NCBI GenBank assembly: GCA_039707655.1
Contig: CM077666.1
Coordinates: 398,617,886-398,681,885, forward strand
Reading direction: 5' to 3'
From: Elymus sibiricus
Taxonomy: Eukaryota; Streptophyta; Magnoliopsida; Poales; Poaceae
Length of the DNA stretch: 64,000 bases
Part shown: piece by piece, positions 34,405 through 45,757 of the stretch
How positions within the stretch are numbered: position 1 is the first letter of the stretch
Layout of the letters: every line of letters begins with the position of its first letter
Notes under the pieces: model-generated
Told to the model about the DNA's origin: nothing
The model's database searches: none
What the model saw: the letters and a program-made list of their open reading frames with translations, nothing else
Made by a program: the position numbers and the translations under genes

Positions 34405-34589
34405 GCTGACGTGTCTCTTTTAACAGCTTTAAGATTTGTGTTAAAAAAAATCAACGACCACTGCAACGTTCAATTTGACTCTAAAAATCCGACGTCAGAT
34501 TTTTAGTGAATCCGTATTTTTATAAATACTCAACACTAATATTGGTGACACCACCGTCAAGACAAGCCAAGACACGAGACATCAATTGA

Positions 34590-34714
34590 CATATATGCCG
34601 GCTCAGTCTCTCGGAGGTGCTCATAGGGGTAAGGTGTACGTGTGTCTTCATAGGGATGAGTGTACGCGCGAATATATGAGCACCTGCGTTTGTACTGTGT
34701 TCTCAATTTTTTTT
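34590..34714 (+). mobile_element. Au-type SINE, 3' fragment
   Basis: CCGGCTCAGTCTCTCGGAGG, GTGCTCATAGGGGTAAGG and ACTGTGTTCTCAATTTTTTT match the 3' half of the copy at 42817-43124 in the opposite orientation. The tRNA-like head is missing. Confidence 0.75.
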
Positions 34715-34899
34715 GGCACAATCTAAAGCCGTTAATTGGTATCGGCATGCTTTCTGATGCAAGCCGTGTGAAACCAAGGACACAACCAATGGGGGACGCC
34801 TATGTACCACTCGCAGCGACTTGTACGCGAGCGTCGCCTGTAGCGAGCGGTAGTGAGCCAGCCCAGTTACGACGTGGTCATGTCACGCTGATGTCATGT

Positions 34900-35700
34900 G
34901 TTTTTAGTGTCTAAAAAATGTGTTTTTGTCTATATATTAAAATTTTTTATAAATAGATATACTATAAAAAAATAATTTAGTAATTTTTCTTAAAAGTGTT
35001 CATTGCACATTTAAAAAATGTAAATATTGTGTAAATAAAATGTCCGCCCAACTTTTAGAAAATGTTTCTACAAGTCAAAAATGTTTACGCGTATTAAATG
35101 ATGTGTACGTGACAATAATTATAAAAATATACAATGTAAAAAATGTTTGTGTAATTGAAAAAAAATTTGTACCATTCGAAAAATTGTACGCTACATTTAG
35201 AAAAACAAATCAAGTGTTTTAAACAAAATGTATGTGATTTTTAGAAAAAAAATTATCCAATGTAATCGGGTTTTTATGTCGTTGTTTTGCTCGTCTCTGG
35301 AAAGGAGCTGGTCCACAGTTCCGCAGATTTTGATGAAACCAAAAATGTTCATGGATTTTGAAAAAAGATAATGAATTCTATTTTTTGAGGATTGAAAAAA
35401 AATTAGTGCATTTATAAATTGCTCGTGGATTTCTAAAAGTTCATGGTTTGGAAAAAAGTTCACATATGTGAAAAAAGTTTGTGATTTGAAAAAACCTGGT
35501 TCATTTGAAAAAGTTAATTGATTTGAAAAAAGTTCATGAATTTGAAAAAAAGTGAAACAAAAAATACAAATAAAAGAAACAAAACAAAAAAAGGAAAATA
35601 AAACTAAAATAGAAATTGAAAAATAGAAAAGGAAAATAACAAAAAATTCAGACAAAAGTGGCCCACAAAGCTAGAGAAACCCGACGCCAAAACTGGAGGG
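34900..35700. repeat. AT-rich degenerate repeat, AAAAATGTTT and TTTGAAAAAAGTTCATG words
   Basis: The left half has repeated AAAATGTTT/AAAAATGT words; the right half has repeats of TTGAAAAAAGTTCATG and GATTTGAAAAAAG. The stretch is flanked by GAGCCAGCCCAGTTACG near 34855 and ATGGGCCGGCCCACG near 35735, which could be the ends of a Mutator-like element. No gene is seen. Confidence 0.5.
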
Positions 35701-35788
35701 AACATTCCCAAAACAGGTGAGTGTAGAACACTATATGGGCCGGCCCACGTAGAAAAGGGTGTGTGTGCGTTGTGTACCATTTGAACCA

Positions 35789-35867
35789 CTACCTCTGTCA
35801 CAAATATAAGACTTTTCTGTAGGCTACTACTAGCCTACAAAAACGTCTTATATTGAGACGGAGGTAG
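35789..35867. mobile_element. Stowaway MITE
   Basis: 79 bp with inverted ends CTACCTCTGTCACAAATATA and TATTGAGACGGAGGTAG, followed by TA on the right. The pattern is that of Stowaway elements of grasses; one TA side is mutated to CA. Confidence 0.8.
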
Positions 35868-36046
35868 TACTATTTAATTGACCGTGCGTTACAAAGGACA
35901 TAAATAGACCGTATGTCTAGAGGGGGTGTTAGACTACTTGACAAGTGAAGTGTATTTCAATGACTTTTATGGGCTATCATTTCTATGCATGCAAAATTTG
36001 ACATGCATTATGTTTATATATGCAACCGACAAAAATATGTCCATGG

Positions 36047-36075
36047 CCCGTAGCAACGCACGGGCATTCTACTAG
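36047..36075 (+). mobile_element. Helitron 3' end
   Basis: CCCGT, AGCAACGC, ACGGG forms a hairpin, followed by CATTCTACTAG and then T. A short hairpin about 10 bp before CTAG, with the insertion before T, is the Helitron 3' signature. The body lies to the left; its 5' TC end was not identified. Confidence 0.75.
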
Positions 36076-36415
36076 TATTCTATTTGTTTACCACCAATCT
36101 TGTCCATCATATTTGTCAAAACCCATCCTATTCTAGATTTTAGCATGATTTGATTTCATTTGAGTATGGGTATGTGAGGACAAGGAAAGTTTTGATTTAG
36201 GTGAGGTTTTGATAATATTATATTTGATTTTGGTATGCAGGGAAATTTTTCATTTAATTGGGGTTTTGTTAAGTTTATTTGATTGAGTTAATTTTGAATG
36301 TGGGGGGTGACGTACAGGAGCGAAAGCCCAAACGGGAAAGGGGCGCGTGTGGAGGCGAATTTACAACGACCAACTCCCCTCTTTTCAGCTCTGGGCTGGT
36401 TGAGTAACGTTGGAC

Positions 36416-36465
36416 ACTTGGACCTAAGAATAAAGGGCCCACTTGGACCTAAGAATAAAGGGCCC
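36416..36465. repeat. 25-bp tandem duplication
   Basis: The unit starting ACTTGGACCTAAGAATAAAG and ending GGCCC is present twice without a spacer. Confidence 0.9.
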
Positions 36466-36774
36466 GCTGGCTTGTTTTGACCACCGCATCTGACTCTACA
36501 AGATGAGAAAGCGAATGAAATCACTAGTTAAGAGGTATCCCTTGTAAAAGCTACTCTCAAACTCCTCTCACGACAATAAGTTTGTCAAAACTTATCCACA
36601 TGATGTTGATTGGTTTTGATGAACTTTATTTTTTGATGAAACATGTGTTCCATGTTGTAGTAAACGTGTAGTGTAGTTGTGCTTTTATTCCGCATGTACT
36701 GTACTTTTTATTCCCCTGTGTAGTGCACTGTGTGCTTCATGGCGGAGCATAGCTGTTCTCCCCTACATAGAACA

Positions 36775-36803
36775 CTAGTAGAATGTCCGTGCTTTCCACG
36801 GGC
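36775..36803 (-). mobile_element. Helitron 3' end, opposite orientation
   Basis: On the minus strand CCGTG, GAAAG, CACGG forms a hairpin, followed by ACATTCTACTAG and T. It has the same terminal ten bases as the end at 36075 and faces it. The body lies to the right. Within it, 37155-37307 has a plus-strand 50-codon frame after a TTTAAAA stretch and GC-rich leader, possibly a captured gene start. Confidence 0.7.
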
Positions 36804-38541
36804 TACAATGCATATAAATGAATCAAACAAATAATTAAAACCGTCTTCAAGGTTGAAACTCATTTTTTCCTAATATGTCCGGGCGTGGCGCCCAGCAGGC
36901 TTTCCAAAATTCTATCGTCTGGACAGTCCGGGCTCCCCCAAATCAAGACCATATGTAGGGGAGAAATGTGGTTGCCCGGACTATCCACCATGTTATCTCC
37001 AACATGCGGGCCCAACACAAAAACTCCACCCCACGACGCACCCTTCTCTTTTCCTGCCGGACCCTCCCCTTCCCGCCCGGATTCCGTCATAGCGAGACAT
37101 TTCTCGCTGGAGCCCTCTCCTTTAAAACCGGATGACACCCACCTCACCTTCGTCATGGCGCTCTCTCTCCTTCATACCGTACTTCCCCACGAACCACCAA
37201 GGAGGAGTCCTCCGCCAACTCTCCCGCTCTCCGCCCTGATCCCCTCCCTCGTGTTCATGCTAATCTGCCACTGCCATCAAGGGGAAGGAGGCGTGTGCCG
37301 CCTGTGACGCCGCCCTCCCCCCGAACCAAGAAGGCAGATCCGATGTCTCCTAAGCCACGAAACTAAAATATGATGTCCGTTGTTGGGCATTCATGTACGT
37401 TATTAACTTCGTGATGCAACCAACCAATGCATTTACCCTTCTATCCTAACCAAAAAAGTATACTACTTGATGAAAAAAAATATGAAGCGTGCACGTGCAA
37501 CGCACATACCATCATGTGAAACAATCAACATTCATCCTAGGAATAAAATAGACCAATAATGAAAATAAAGCTAGGGATGAGAAAAGTAAGACAGGAGCAC
37601 TCTATCTCTCCAGAATTGCTCCCATGCTTTATTGTTATCTTGAAAGAAAATCTAGCTTGAAAGACTTCTTTGGTCGGAGAAAGCGTCGGAGCTCCCTGAA
37701 CCTACACATTGCATCCTTTGTGTTAGTCAAGATCAAAAAATAGCTAGGCATTGGTAATCATGAATGTACCTTATTATCAAGTTATTTGTTTCGTTGATAT
37801 CTGGGTTGAAGTATAGCCGAGACTGCTTAGTCGTACACAAGATAGTATCTGGAATTGAGTGTAACAGAGCCTTAAAAGTATTAGCAGACAACTTAAAACG
37901 CAATAGCAGGAAGCCAAAAGAAAAATAGTGAAGTGCATACAATCAGAGGCATGTTACCTCCAGAAATCCATATCAAAAGACACTGGTTTTCTTCCCCACA
38001 TTACGTGTGCCAAAAGATACCGAGCATAACATTAACCAATTCAGTTGTCTAGATGACCAGATTAAATCATAAGCATTACGTGGTTCTTATTTCGGTGAAA
38101 AGGAATTTCGTTGAATAATGATTGGCAATGCATGTCAACATGTATGATTCAGAAACCACACCGAGAATATATTTACGGAGCAGATACATCTATTTTCAGA
38201 GCCACGTAAAATGCTGAACTGGTGTTGGTAAAATGCTGACCTGAACTGGGCCAAATCTTCGGATAAATCTAAATCAGATTATCTATTGTGGTACCAGAAA
38301 TCAAGAGGGAACACACAAACAATTAGGAAATGTAGGACCGCTTGATAGCTATAAACTTGACAGTAAAGATGTCTCATTTTCACGACAGGCTGCTCTATTT
38401 TTCAGTATTGGTTATCCTACCAATATTTTTCTGTCTTATTTTGACACCTGTTTGTACACCAAAGATCTTTGGGTGTGCCAATCTATTCATATTCTACATG
38501 CAAAAAAAAAAATCTATTCATATTCAACGTATGTTATCTTT

Positions 38542-38728
38542 TGCACTTGAATATGGAACCAATAAATATGGTCCATTCCAGAATATCCTGATTAGAGAGC
38601 CTATTCCAGAAAGCAAATGCACTTGAATATGGAACCAATAGATATGGTCCATTCCAGAATATCCTGATTAGAGAGCCTATTCCAGAAAGCAAATGCACTT
38701 GAATATGGAACCAATAGATATGGTCCAT
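38542..38728. repeat. 76-bp tandem repeat, about 2.5 copies
   Basis: Units start at 38542, 38618 and 38694 with TGCACTTGAATATGGAACCA. The first two are complete and nearly identical; the third breaks off after GATATGGTCCAT. High identity points to a recent duplication. Confidence 0.93.
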
Positions 38729-39029
38729 GTAAGAGTACAAATAATTTCTTACTGTATAGAATCAATTGTTTTCTATTCCAGCAGTTGCTCCTATGTATAT
38801 TCTTTGTGAAATGAACTGCTTGTCGCCATCCTTTTATTGCCATTAAATTGATTTAATTAACATTGTCAGTTTTCTCTTTCAAATAAGTAAAATGCCGACA
38901 CATTTTATTTTTAATCTAAATCTGCACAGAATATTAGCTATCACATAAGAACAAAAAAAATTGGCACTGATCATAGCCAATCATAAATAACCTCAGAGGC
39001 GGATCATAAGAAACTAATCTGAAGTAAAC

Positions 39030-40462
39030 AGGTCAGCCGCGTCGATCTGGGGGAGTTCCATGCCCAGATCTGGCTCCCCTTGAGCAGCGGCTCACTCGCT
39101 CTGCCGGTGCTCCCGGTGGCCGTGTCCGGAGGATGATGGTGGGGCGGAGATGCTGGGCGGTGCGGCGTGGTGGCACGGTCAGCGAGGTGGAGAAGGTGAG
39201 CTGCTGTGCTTGGTCTGTGAGGCTTCATGGCGTCCATATCCGGTCTTTCCTGTGGCAGCAGCTTGCTCGGGCGGCGGTTTTCCGTGGCCACGACCGGGGG
39301 GTCGACGGCGGATGCTGCCGGCGGGGCTCGATGTGGCGGTGGTGGAGACGTGTGGCCGACGGTGGGAGGTTGGGTGCTGGTGGCAGCCAAGGTTGCTCTA
39401 ACTCCTTTTGTGCGGATGCTCGAGGTGAGCGGCTGTGTCTTCGGAGCTTCTTGCTGGACCTAGCGGGGACGCTCGCCGTGAATGGCATGAGGATGGGGTG
39501 GTCTGGTGCTGCTGGAATCAAGCGTTGGCATCTGCAGAGACGACCAGGATGGGGATGCTTCAGGCGAAAGCCTTGTGCCAACCTTGTCGGCAACGATGAC
39601 GGCGACGCCTTTGGGCGCCGCTTCCCTTCTTGAAGGGTCATTGGGGAGCTGCTGCCGCCTACTCATTCGTGTGCTCCGGGCGAAAGCCTTAGATCCTTTA
39701 TTGGTTCGGACAACGATGGCATCTCGATGTCGTTCTCCCCCTTGGGGGCGTTGTTTTTTGGAGCCACGAAATCCGCTGTTGGTCGCTTGATGTCTGGGTA
39801 GTAGAGGTTGTTGGGTGGTTGGAATGGTCGGTGGTGGCGGTGGAAGTGATCTGTGGCGGCGACTGGTGCCTTGGTCATCCTGGTGCTGTTGGTTGACCTC
39901 TCTTGGGGGCTCGTGGCGACGGTGAGGTCTCGGTGTTCGGTGCCCTTCAACGGCGCGTGAGGTTTTGTTGCTTTGCATAGTGCTCTAGCTCCCTCTATTT
40001 GTGATGGTGGCCATGGTGTGGCCTAGAGGAGGTGCAGGGGCTGTCTCGGCGGAGCATTGCCCTTCGGCACGGTCAGTGGCTCTCTCTGTCGCGACGTGGC
40101 TAGGCAATGGGATGCCCTTCGATGGTAGCTGCGACTTCCTAGCTCTTCAAGGTGTGAGTGATCGCAGGGCAGCTGGTGACTTCTTCTCTACGTCTTCTCG
40201 GCAACGAATCTCCTTTCGACTGATCCAACAAAGCTAGCTCTTGCTCTTCTCGGTTAGCCTAGTGGTGATGGGTGCTAAGTTCTTGGTGTTGGCTGCTTGT
40301 CGTAGCTTGTTTCCTGGTTCTTCTCTGTTGTCCCTTATTCCTTCTTGTGTGTGCTGGGTGCTACACTTGTGTAGCCGTTGTGTTTGTATCTCAGTCTTAA
40401 TTATGATAATGAAAATGGTTCAGGCCGGGGTAAGCCCGCCGTAGCTCCGTAAAAAAAAAAAA
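39030..40462 (+). mobile_element. GC-rich retroposon with poly(A) tail, third element
   Basis: It is a GC-rich sequence with low-grade open frames on both strands. The 3' part contains GATAATGAAAATGGTTCAGG and CCGGGGTAAGCC and ends in 12 A (40451-40462). The make-up resembles copies A and B (GC-rich front, unique middle, LINE-like tail), but the tail sequence differs, so it is another subfamily. No reverse transcriptase is encoded. Its 5' limit is uncertain. It lies among the exon relics of the decayed minus-strand gene. Confidence 0.55.
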
Positions 40463-41904
40463 GAATATACTGACCTTATGTTGGTGCCTTCGCCATAATT
40501 GTGTGCACATTTGAAAGTTATGCCGGTGTCAGGATCAGGATTACTTGCATGCAGGCATCAGTAAGGAAAATATAATTTCTTTCATCTGTTTCAGTTGAAT
40601 ATTCTTCCTGTAGTTGTCATTCTCAGCTCTGAACTTTTCAATCAGCTGCTGACTTGATCTCCTCCCCTTAACCATCTACACACGGTTGAGCTTCAGGCGT
40701 GTACTGTCTATCCATGAAACCCGGGAGACATACCTAAACATCAATACGCCAGGCAAGGAATTCCATGGAAAAACAACACATGAAACAACAGGACGGTAAT
40801 AGCAAGAAGGCAACTTGATCTAGCCGACTCACTTGGAGCCGATGGTCGAGTTGCTGCTTGTGAAGGACTTCTACCCATGGGCCTACGCCACCCAATCCTC
40901 TAGCTCGGACAGGTGCGAGAATCTCGCTGCCTTCAGCCACTGCTTTGCCTAATATTCAGTTAAAGAAATCAAAACCATCTGCAACAAGAACATGTTTAGT
41001 TAAAGAAATTAAAACCACCGGCAGCAAGAACATAATTAGTTAAAAGGATGGCTGCCGATGAACATTTATTTTATAAATATAACCATATTCACATAAATTT
41101 GCAATTAATCCCAAAAATCAAGTATTGTACTACCCTGAAAGTGAACACTTCGTATGATTGTACTCATCTTCATTTGCAAGAGTCGCTCAATCAGCCCGTC
41201 AGAATAGAATAACTCTTGGAATTGTTACACAAGGAAATAACACACAAAGGCAAGGATTGGAGCACCGAGTCACACCTGGTTCCAAACTAAACAAACATCG
41301 GCATCACTTCAAAATAGGATCAGGAAAACAAATATAATGGTATGTCAAAAAGAAGTGTAGCCTAGTAATCTACAGCAAAAGAATGTGAGGGGCAACCAAA
41401 CATTCAAACAGAAGGTATACAAGTGAAAGAAGCATTTCCTGTTCAGTTTATACGATGTAGGAAAACATATTATTTTGTAGTATGGCAAGAGAAGTTTATC
41501 ACAGAGAGTCAAAAAGGCATAGGAAATTTCATCCACACAGCCATATCTAGCAACAGAAAAATAAAAATAAAAATAAAAAAGCAGAGGAAAATGAAGAGGA
41601 GGGAACAAAACATTTGTGTGTGATATTACTACTCGAGCATAATTGAATTTCACAAGTGACTTATTTCCAGTACTATGGTGCATTACCTGACACAAGTGAT
41701 CTGGCCGAATGCTGAGGAGGCCGAAGTACAAAAATCCGTATCTAATAATGATAGTAGTGAACCATGCAAGAAAGGAAACAATTCCATCCGTCACAATTAG
41801 TACACACAAATACTACTTCGTAAGTCTATGCTCGATCAATTAGACCATATGGTAAATTTTATTCGGAGATGAACAACTAACAATGATTGAGAAGGAATTT
41901 GGGA

Positions 41905-41925
41905 GGGGGGGGGGGGGGGGGGGGG
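41905..41925 (+). repeat. 21-base G homopolymer
   Basis: An unbroken run of 21 G, preceded by GGGA and followed by AGAGGGG. Such a run can fold into a G-quadruplex and is prone to length errors in sequencing. Confidence 0.85.
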
Positions 41926-42469
41926 AGAGGGGCGTTAGGAAGGTGCGTCTCATGCCGACGGTGAAGATGGAAGGGCAGGATGAAGTTGGTCGAATGCTTC
42001 AGGTGGTACTGATGCAGACGGCACAACACTGCAATGAGAATGAAGCAAGTCAATCAACACAAAAATTCAGAGAGGAACGGGTCGTGGGAAGATTACCAAT
42101 GAAGGGCAAGAAGAGGAGGAAGATGTAGAGGGTGAAGCCGGTGTCAAAGGAGATGACATGAACCTTGACGACGAACCCTGCGACGGCGACGGTCATGGCG
42201 CTGAACGAAGAGGATTGATCTTACAGATGGGCGCCCACCGCAGGTCCTGTACAGCTCCAACAAAATCATGCTACATGGATGAGCTTACAAATCCATACAA
42301 GTTGAGAATTGATCACCTACGGTAGCGGGAATATATGCTCATTTTCTTTCATCACTTTCCATATAAGTGCGCATCGACTTCCAGAAACAAGGGCAAGCCA
42401 AATTTCGTTGATGGGAGGTATCGATTGCTGATTTGTGGCTGATTGATGTTTGATGGCTGATTGATGTCG

Positions 42470-42604
42470 TATATGGGAGGTATGTACGATTGATTTGTTA
42501 GTTTGGAAAAAACAAATCTCTTGTATATGGGAGGTACGCACGATTGATTGGTTAGTTTGGAAAAACCAGATCTGTTGTATATGGGAGGTACACACGATTG
42601 ATTG
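42470..42604. repeat. 54-bp tandem repeat, about 2.5 copies
   Basis: Units start TATATGGGAGGTA at 42470, 42524 and 42578 and continue with CGATTGATTGGTTAGTTTGG. A lone partial piece TTGATTGGTTAGTTTAGAAA is found again near 42652. Confidence 0.88.
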
Positions 42605-42816
42605 ATGTTTAATGTTTGATCTAAGTCCACAGGGTATTTGTGTAACCAGATTGATTGGTTAGTTTAGAAAAAACAGTTCTGTTTTAGGGGACTGTGGCGC
42701 CGAAATTAATCGGCAGGCCAGTGGAACCGTGCACCGGGTCGCCAGGAGGGTGATATTCCTGCGTATGCAGAAGCAGGGCCGGTGATACAACATCACGTTA
42801 CGTGCCGTTCCGTGTC

Positions 42817-43124
42817 TTTTTTTTTTTTTGAACACAGTACATACGCAAGCGCTCATACATACGCGCATACACTCACCCCTATGAACGCACACACGCACAC
42901 CCTACCCCTATGAGCACCTTCGAGAGACTGAGCCGGTATATCATCTTGAGATTTACGAAGTCACCGTAGGCGCCTCGTCGTCGACGGGAACGTCTCCTCC
43001 CACTGAAAGCGCATCGCCGGAAATACTGAAATAAATCCAGGAATAATGCGAGCACCAGGACTTGAACCCTGGTGGGCTGGGGATACCACTGTCCCTCTAA
43101 CCATCCAACCACAGGTTGGTTCGC
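42817..43124 (-). mobile_element. Au-type SINE, full length, 17-bp target duplications
   Basis: On the minus strand: tRNA-like head GGTTGGATGGTTAGAGGGAC (box A) and CCAGGGTTCAAGTCCTGG (box B), body GGGAGGAGACGTTCCCGTCG, tail ACTGTGTTC followed by an A run. ACGTGCCGTTCCGTGTC is found on both sides (42800-42816, 43125-43141). This is the best preserved copy of four in the window. Confidence 0.92.
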
Positions 43125-43141
43125 ACGTGCCGTTCCGTGTC

Positions 43142-43813
43142 ACCGGGATAATAAATCCACTAGTTTTTTTACCTGATCACAGTACTCAACGGCCTGCGCA
43201 CTTATTACGACCACCACGACCCGTGCAAGCTAACTCCACACGATCCACGAAACGTCGCGCGCAAGCCACAGTACGTGCAGCGCGCATGTGGCCGGCGCTC
43301 GGATATCCCGGCCGGCCTAACGTGAGACTCTGGGGCGCGCGGAAACGGAATGGAGTCTACGGGGAGGGGATCGGGCCGGCAGAGCTGCCCGGAATCACGC
43401 CTCCTGCTGCTCGCCGCATGCAGGGGGACTGCCGGACCGTGGGGCGGCGGCGGCGGCCGGGAGCGGGTCCGCAGGGGGCTTCCGTCCGATCGGGGCAACG
43501 GACGGAGGAGCGATGATCGTGGGGAGTTGACGGGAACAGGGTTCGGCGGCGGCTGATGGATACGCGCGCGTGGATTTTGGGTAAGGCGGCAGGTTTGTTT
43601 GTTGACCCGGGAGCCGGGAGGAAGGAGAGGGAGAGCCGTCCCGGGATTACCAAGAGCTAGCTCGCCACGTACCTTACGTGTCCAACAGAAATAACGGTCC
43701 CGGGATTGCCTTGTGTATGTGGGTATCACTGAAATAAATGAGAGTACTGTAGAAAAGAGATTGGCACGAATGAGTATTGTATGAACTGCGAATAACGTTG
43801 GAGTACTAAGATA
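43142..43813. other. GC-rich, no gene recognised
   Basis: A GC-rich stretch with several long frames on both strands but no domain. CpG-rich composition with GCGGCGGCGG runs near 43443 suggests a promoter-like or captured gene region. Confidence 0.4.
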
Positions 43814-43893
43814 TCCCTTTGTATCAAAATGTAAGACCTTTTTTTATACAGAGGGAGTATCAAAAAACATCTTATATTTTGATACAGAGGGAG
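43814..43893. mobile_element. Stowaway MITE upstream of expansin
   Basis: 80 bp with ends TCCCTTTGTATCAAAATGTA and TATTTTGATACAGAGGGAG, flanked by TA on both sides. It lies about 530 bp upstream of the expansin ATG. Confidence 0.88.
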
Positions 43894-44321
43894 TACTAAC
43901 CAATAACTGGTTCCACCTGATGATTATCTCACTATGTACATCTAAATACAGAATGCAGAAACAAAAAGTCTGGTTAAGTTTAGTTAGGTTTTTTTTTTTT
44001 GCGAAAAGTATAGTAAGGCTTACAAGTGCCAATGTGACATGGTCCCTGTCAATCGACTTAAGGATCGAACAAGTGAACTACACACAAAGGACCCGCTCTA
44101 TCTACTAAAGTAGTACTGCTGCTAGCTAGGTTGCTAGGCACGTCGTTAAGTAAATATGTACTCCAGCTAACTACATTTCAAATGGACATAACAGGTTTGA
44201 CCTTAGGCCCTTGGCCATGTGCCATATGCATGGCACAATCCAACGGAGCCACTGAGATCTGTCTGCGTGCATGCATGTGCATGCTCACGGTCACGGAGCC
44301 ACAGGCCACCGTTTTGCTGCC

Positions 44322-44329
44322 TATAAATA
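44322..44329 (+). promoter_or_regulatory. TATA box of beta-expansin gene
   Basis: TATAAATA, 97 bp before the second base region of the ATG at 44426, followed by a short A/C-rich leader (CACCCAACATAACACACACC). This spacing is normal for a plant core promoter with a roughly 70-nt leader. Confidence 0.8.
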
Positions 44330-44425
44330 GAGCACATCCATACACCCAACATAACACACACCATTCCTCATCTACTCGCCTGCTCCCAGTCCTTGCAAAG
44401 CCCACGATTCGTAGCAACTTTAGCC

Positions 44426-45757
44426 ATGGCTTCCAGGCTCCAGCTCCTGCCCTCGTTCATTGCCATTGCGGTTCTCGCGGCGGTTATCCACCCTTGCGCA
44501 TCCGTTGAGTTTCACCGCAAGCTGTCCAGTTGGTCTAATGCCGGCGCGACATGGTATGGCGCCGCTAATGGCGCCGGGAGTGATGGTATGTACTTACTTT
44601 GCAAACTGATGAGGGTCGTAATTCACTTCATTGATCACCATATTTACTTTCCAAACTGTTCCATGATAAGTTAAGCTAGAATCTTTGATAAAAAAAGAAA
44701 GTATAGTCAAGCTAGAATCGATCATAGCCCATGTTTTAACAGCATACGTACGTATCATGCTAATTTACATACGTGTACAGGTGGTGCGTGCGGGTACAAG
44801 GGTGCCGTCGACCAGGCACCGTTTTCGTCCATGATCGCCGCCGGCGGCCCTTCCCTCTACGCCTCTGGCTTGGGCTGTGGATCTTGTTACCAGGTGCATG
44901 ATCAATGTCCCCTACGAAACAGACTGAAAACTACCAGGTCTCGCATGCATGGGTGGTTTGTGACCTTTTGTCGTACGTACTATTAATTTAGGTGAAATGC
45001 ACTGGTAACGCCGCGTGCTCGAGCAGCCCGGTGACGGTTGTCATCACGGACCAGTGCCCCGGCGGCCCTTGCTTGGACGAGCCGCACTTCGACCTGAGCG
45101 GGACGGCGTTCGGTGCCATGGCGAAGCCCGGCCAGGCCGACCAGCTGCGTGCCGTCGGCGTCCTCCAAATCCAGTTCACCCGGTACGCCCGCATCAGTGC
45201 ACACTCTAACACTGCCCCGCTTGAAACGGCCAGGGTGCTACACGCCACATGCACCTCACGCACCGTTGGAACACATCTAATGATTGTTACCTTTGTCGCC
45301 ATGGATAGACCACGGGCTGGCACATGTACTGTTTTTCATAGATGCGATCGATGCAACGATCAAGATGTGCACGTCCTTGATTCTCCGTGTTACTAACTGG
45401 TTTTTCCCTTACTCCGCATGTCTGATGTACAGCGTGCAGTGCAACTGGGCTGGAGTGAAACTAACCTTCGTCGTGGACGCCGGCTCGAACCCGAACTACT
45501 TCGCCGTGCTCGTCCAGTACCAGAACGGCGACGGGGACCTCTCGGCCGTCGACCTCATGCAGAGCGGTGCGGCGGCGGCATGGACGCCGATGCAGCACTC
45601 GTGGGGCGCTGTCTGGAAGCTCGACGCCGGGTCGGCCCTGCAGGCGCCGCTCTCCCTCCGCCTCACGTCCAGCTCTGGCAAGAAGCTCGTCGCCAGCAAC
45701 GTCATCCCCCTTGGGTGGAAGGCCGGCTCTGCATACCAGTCGGCGGTCAATTACTAA
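44426..45757 (+). CDS. EXPB: Beta-expansin, 4 exons
   Basis: Beta-expansins are secreted wall-loosening proteins acting on grass cell walls. Exons 44426-44585, 44781-44893, 44992-45182 and 45433-45757 join in phase with GT-AG introns to 789 nt, 262 aa. Residues 1-27 form a signal peptide ([10 protein letters not shown] core). The GH45-like domain has TWYG (42-45), GGACGY (54-59), GCGSCY (85-90) and the expansin HFD motif (123-125). The C-terminal CBM63-like domain runs from about 155 to the end, with [10 protein letters not shown] and [12 protein letters not shown]. Length is usual for the family. A TATA box stands about 100 bp upstream. No defects are visible, so it is probably functional; the exact EXPB number cannot be told. 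Confidence 0.95.

Larger units (their letters stand above)
37740..42196 (-). pseudogene. Exon-like relics of an unrecognised multi-exon gene
   Basis: Exon-like pieces with splice-type borders appear in order on the minus strand. ATG 42196-42097 encodes a hydrophobic start (MTVAVAGFVVKVHV ... LYIFLLFLPFI). About 41809-41690 encodes IVSFLAWFTTIIIRYGFLYF and ends CAG|GTAATG. About 40962-40830 encodes AKQWLKAARFSHLSELEDWV but holds two TAG codons. About 40680-40590 encodes SSQQLIEKFRAENDNYRKN. About 37910-37790 encodes LYFNPDINETNNLI. Two in-frame stops and a retroposon at 39.0-40.5 kb mean that it is unlikely to work as one gene. These may come from more than one gene; I do not recognise the family. 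Confidence 0.3.

Noticed and set aside
36298..36524. Short frames on both strands at 36.3-36.5 kb
   Set aside because: They include the 25-bp tandem duplication and mirror each other. No domain or splice context.
43014..43100. Possible tRNA gene with box A and box B
   Set aside because: The boxes belong to the tRNA-like head of an Au-type SINE with 17-bp duplications. No cloverleaf with anticodon arm is apparent.
43205..43729. Long minus-strand frame upstream of the expansin gene
   Set aside because: It is in a CpG-rich stretch with open frames on both strands and shows no domain. It overlaps nothing that looks like exon borders.
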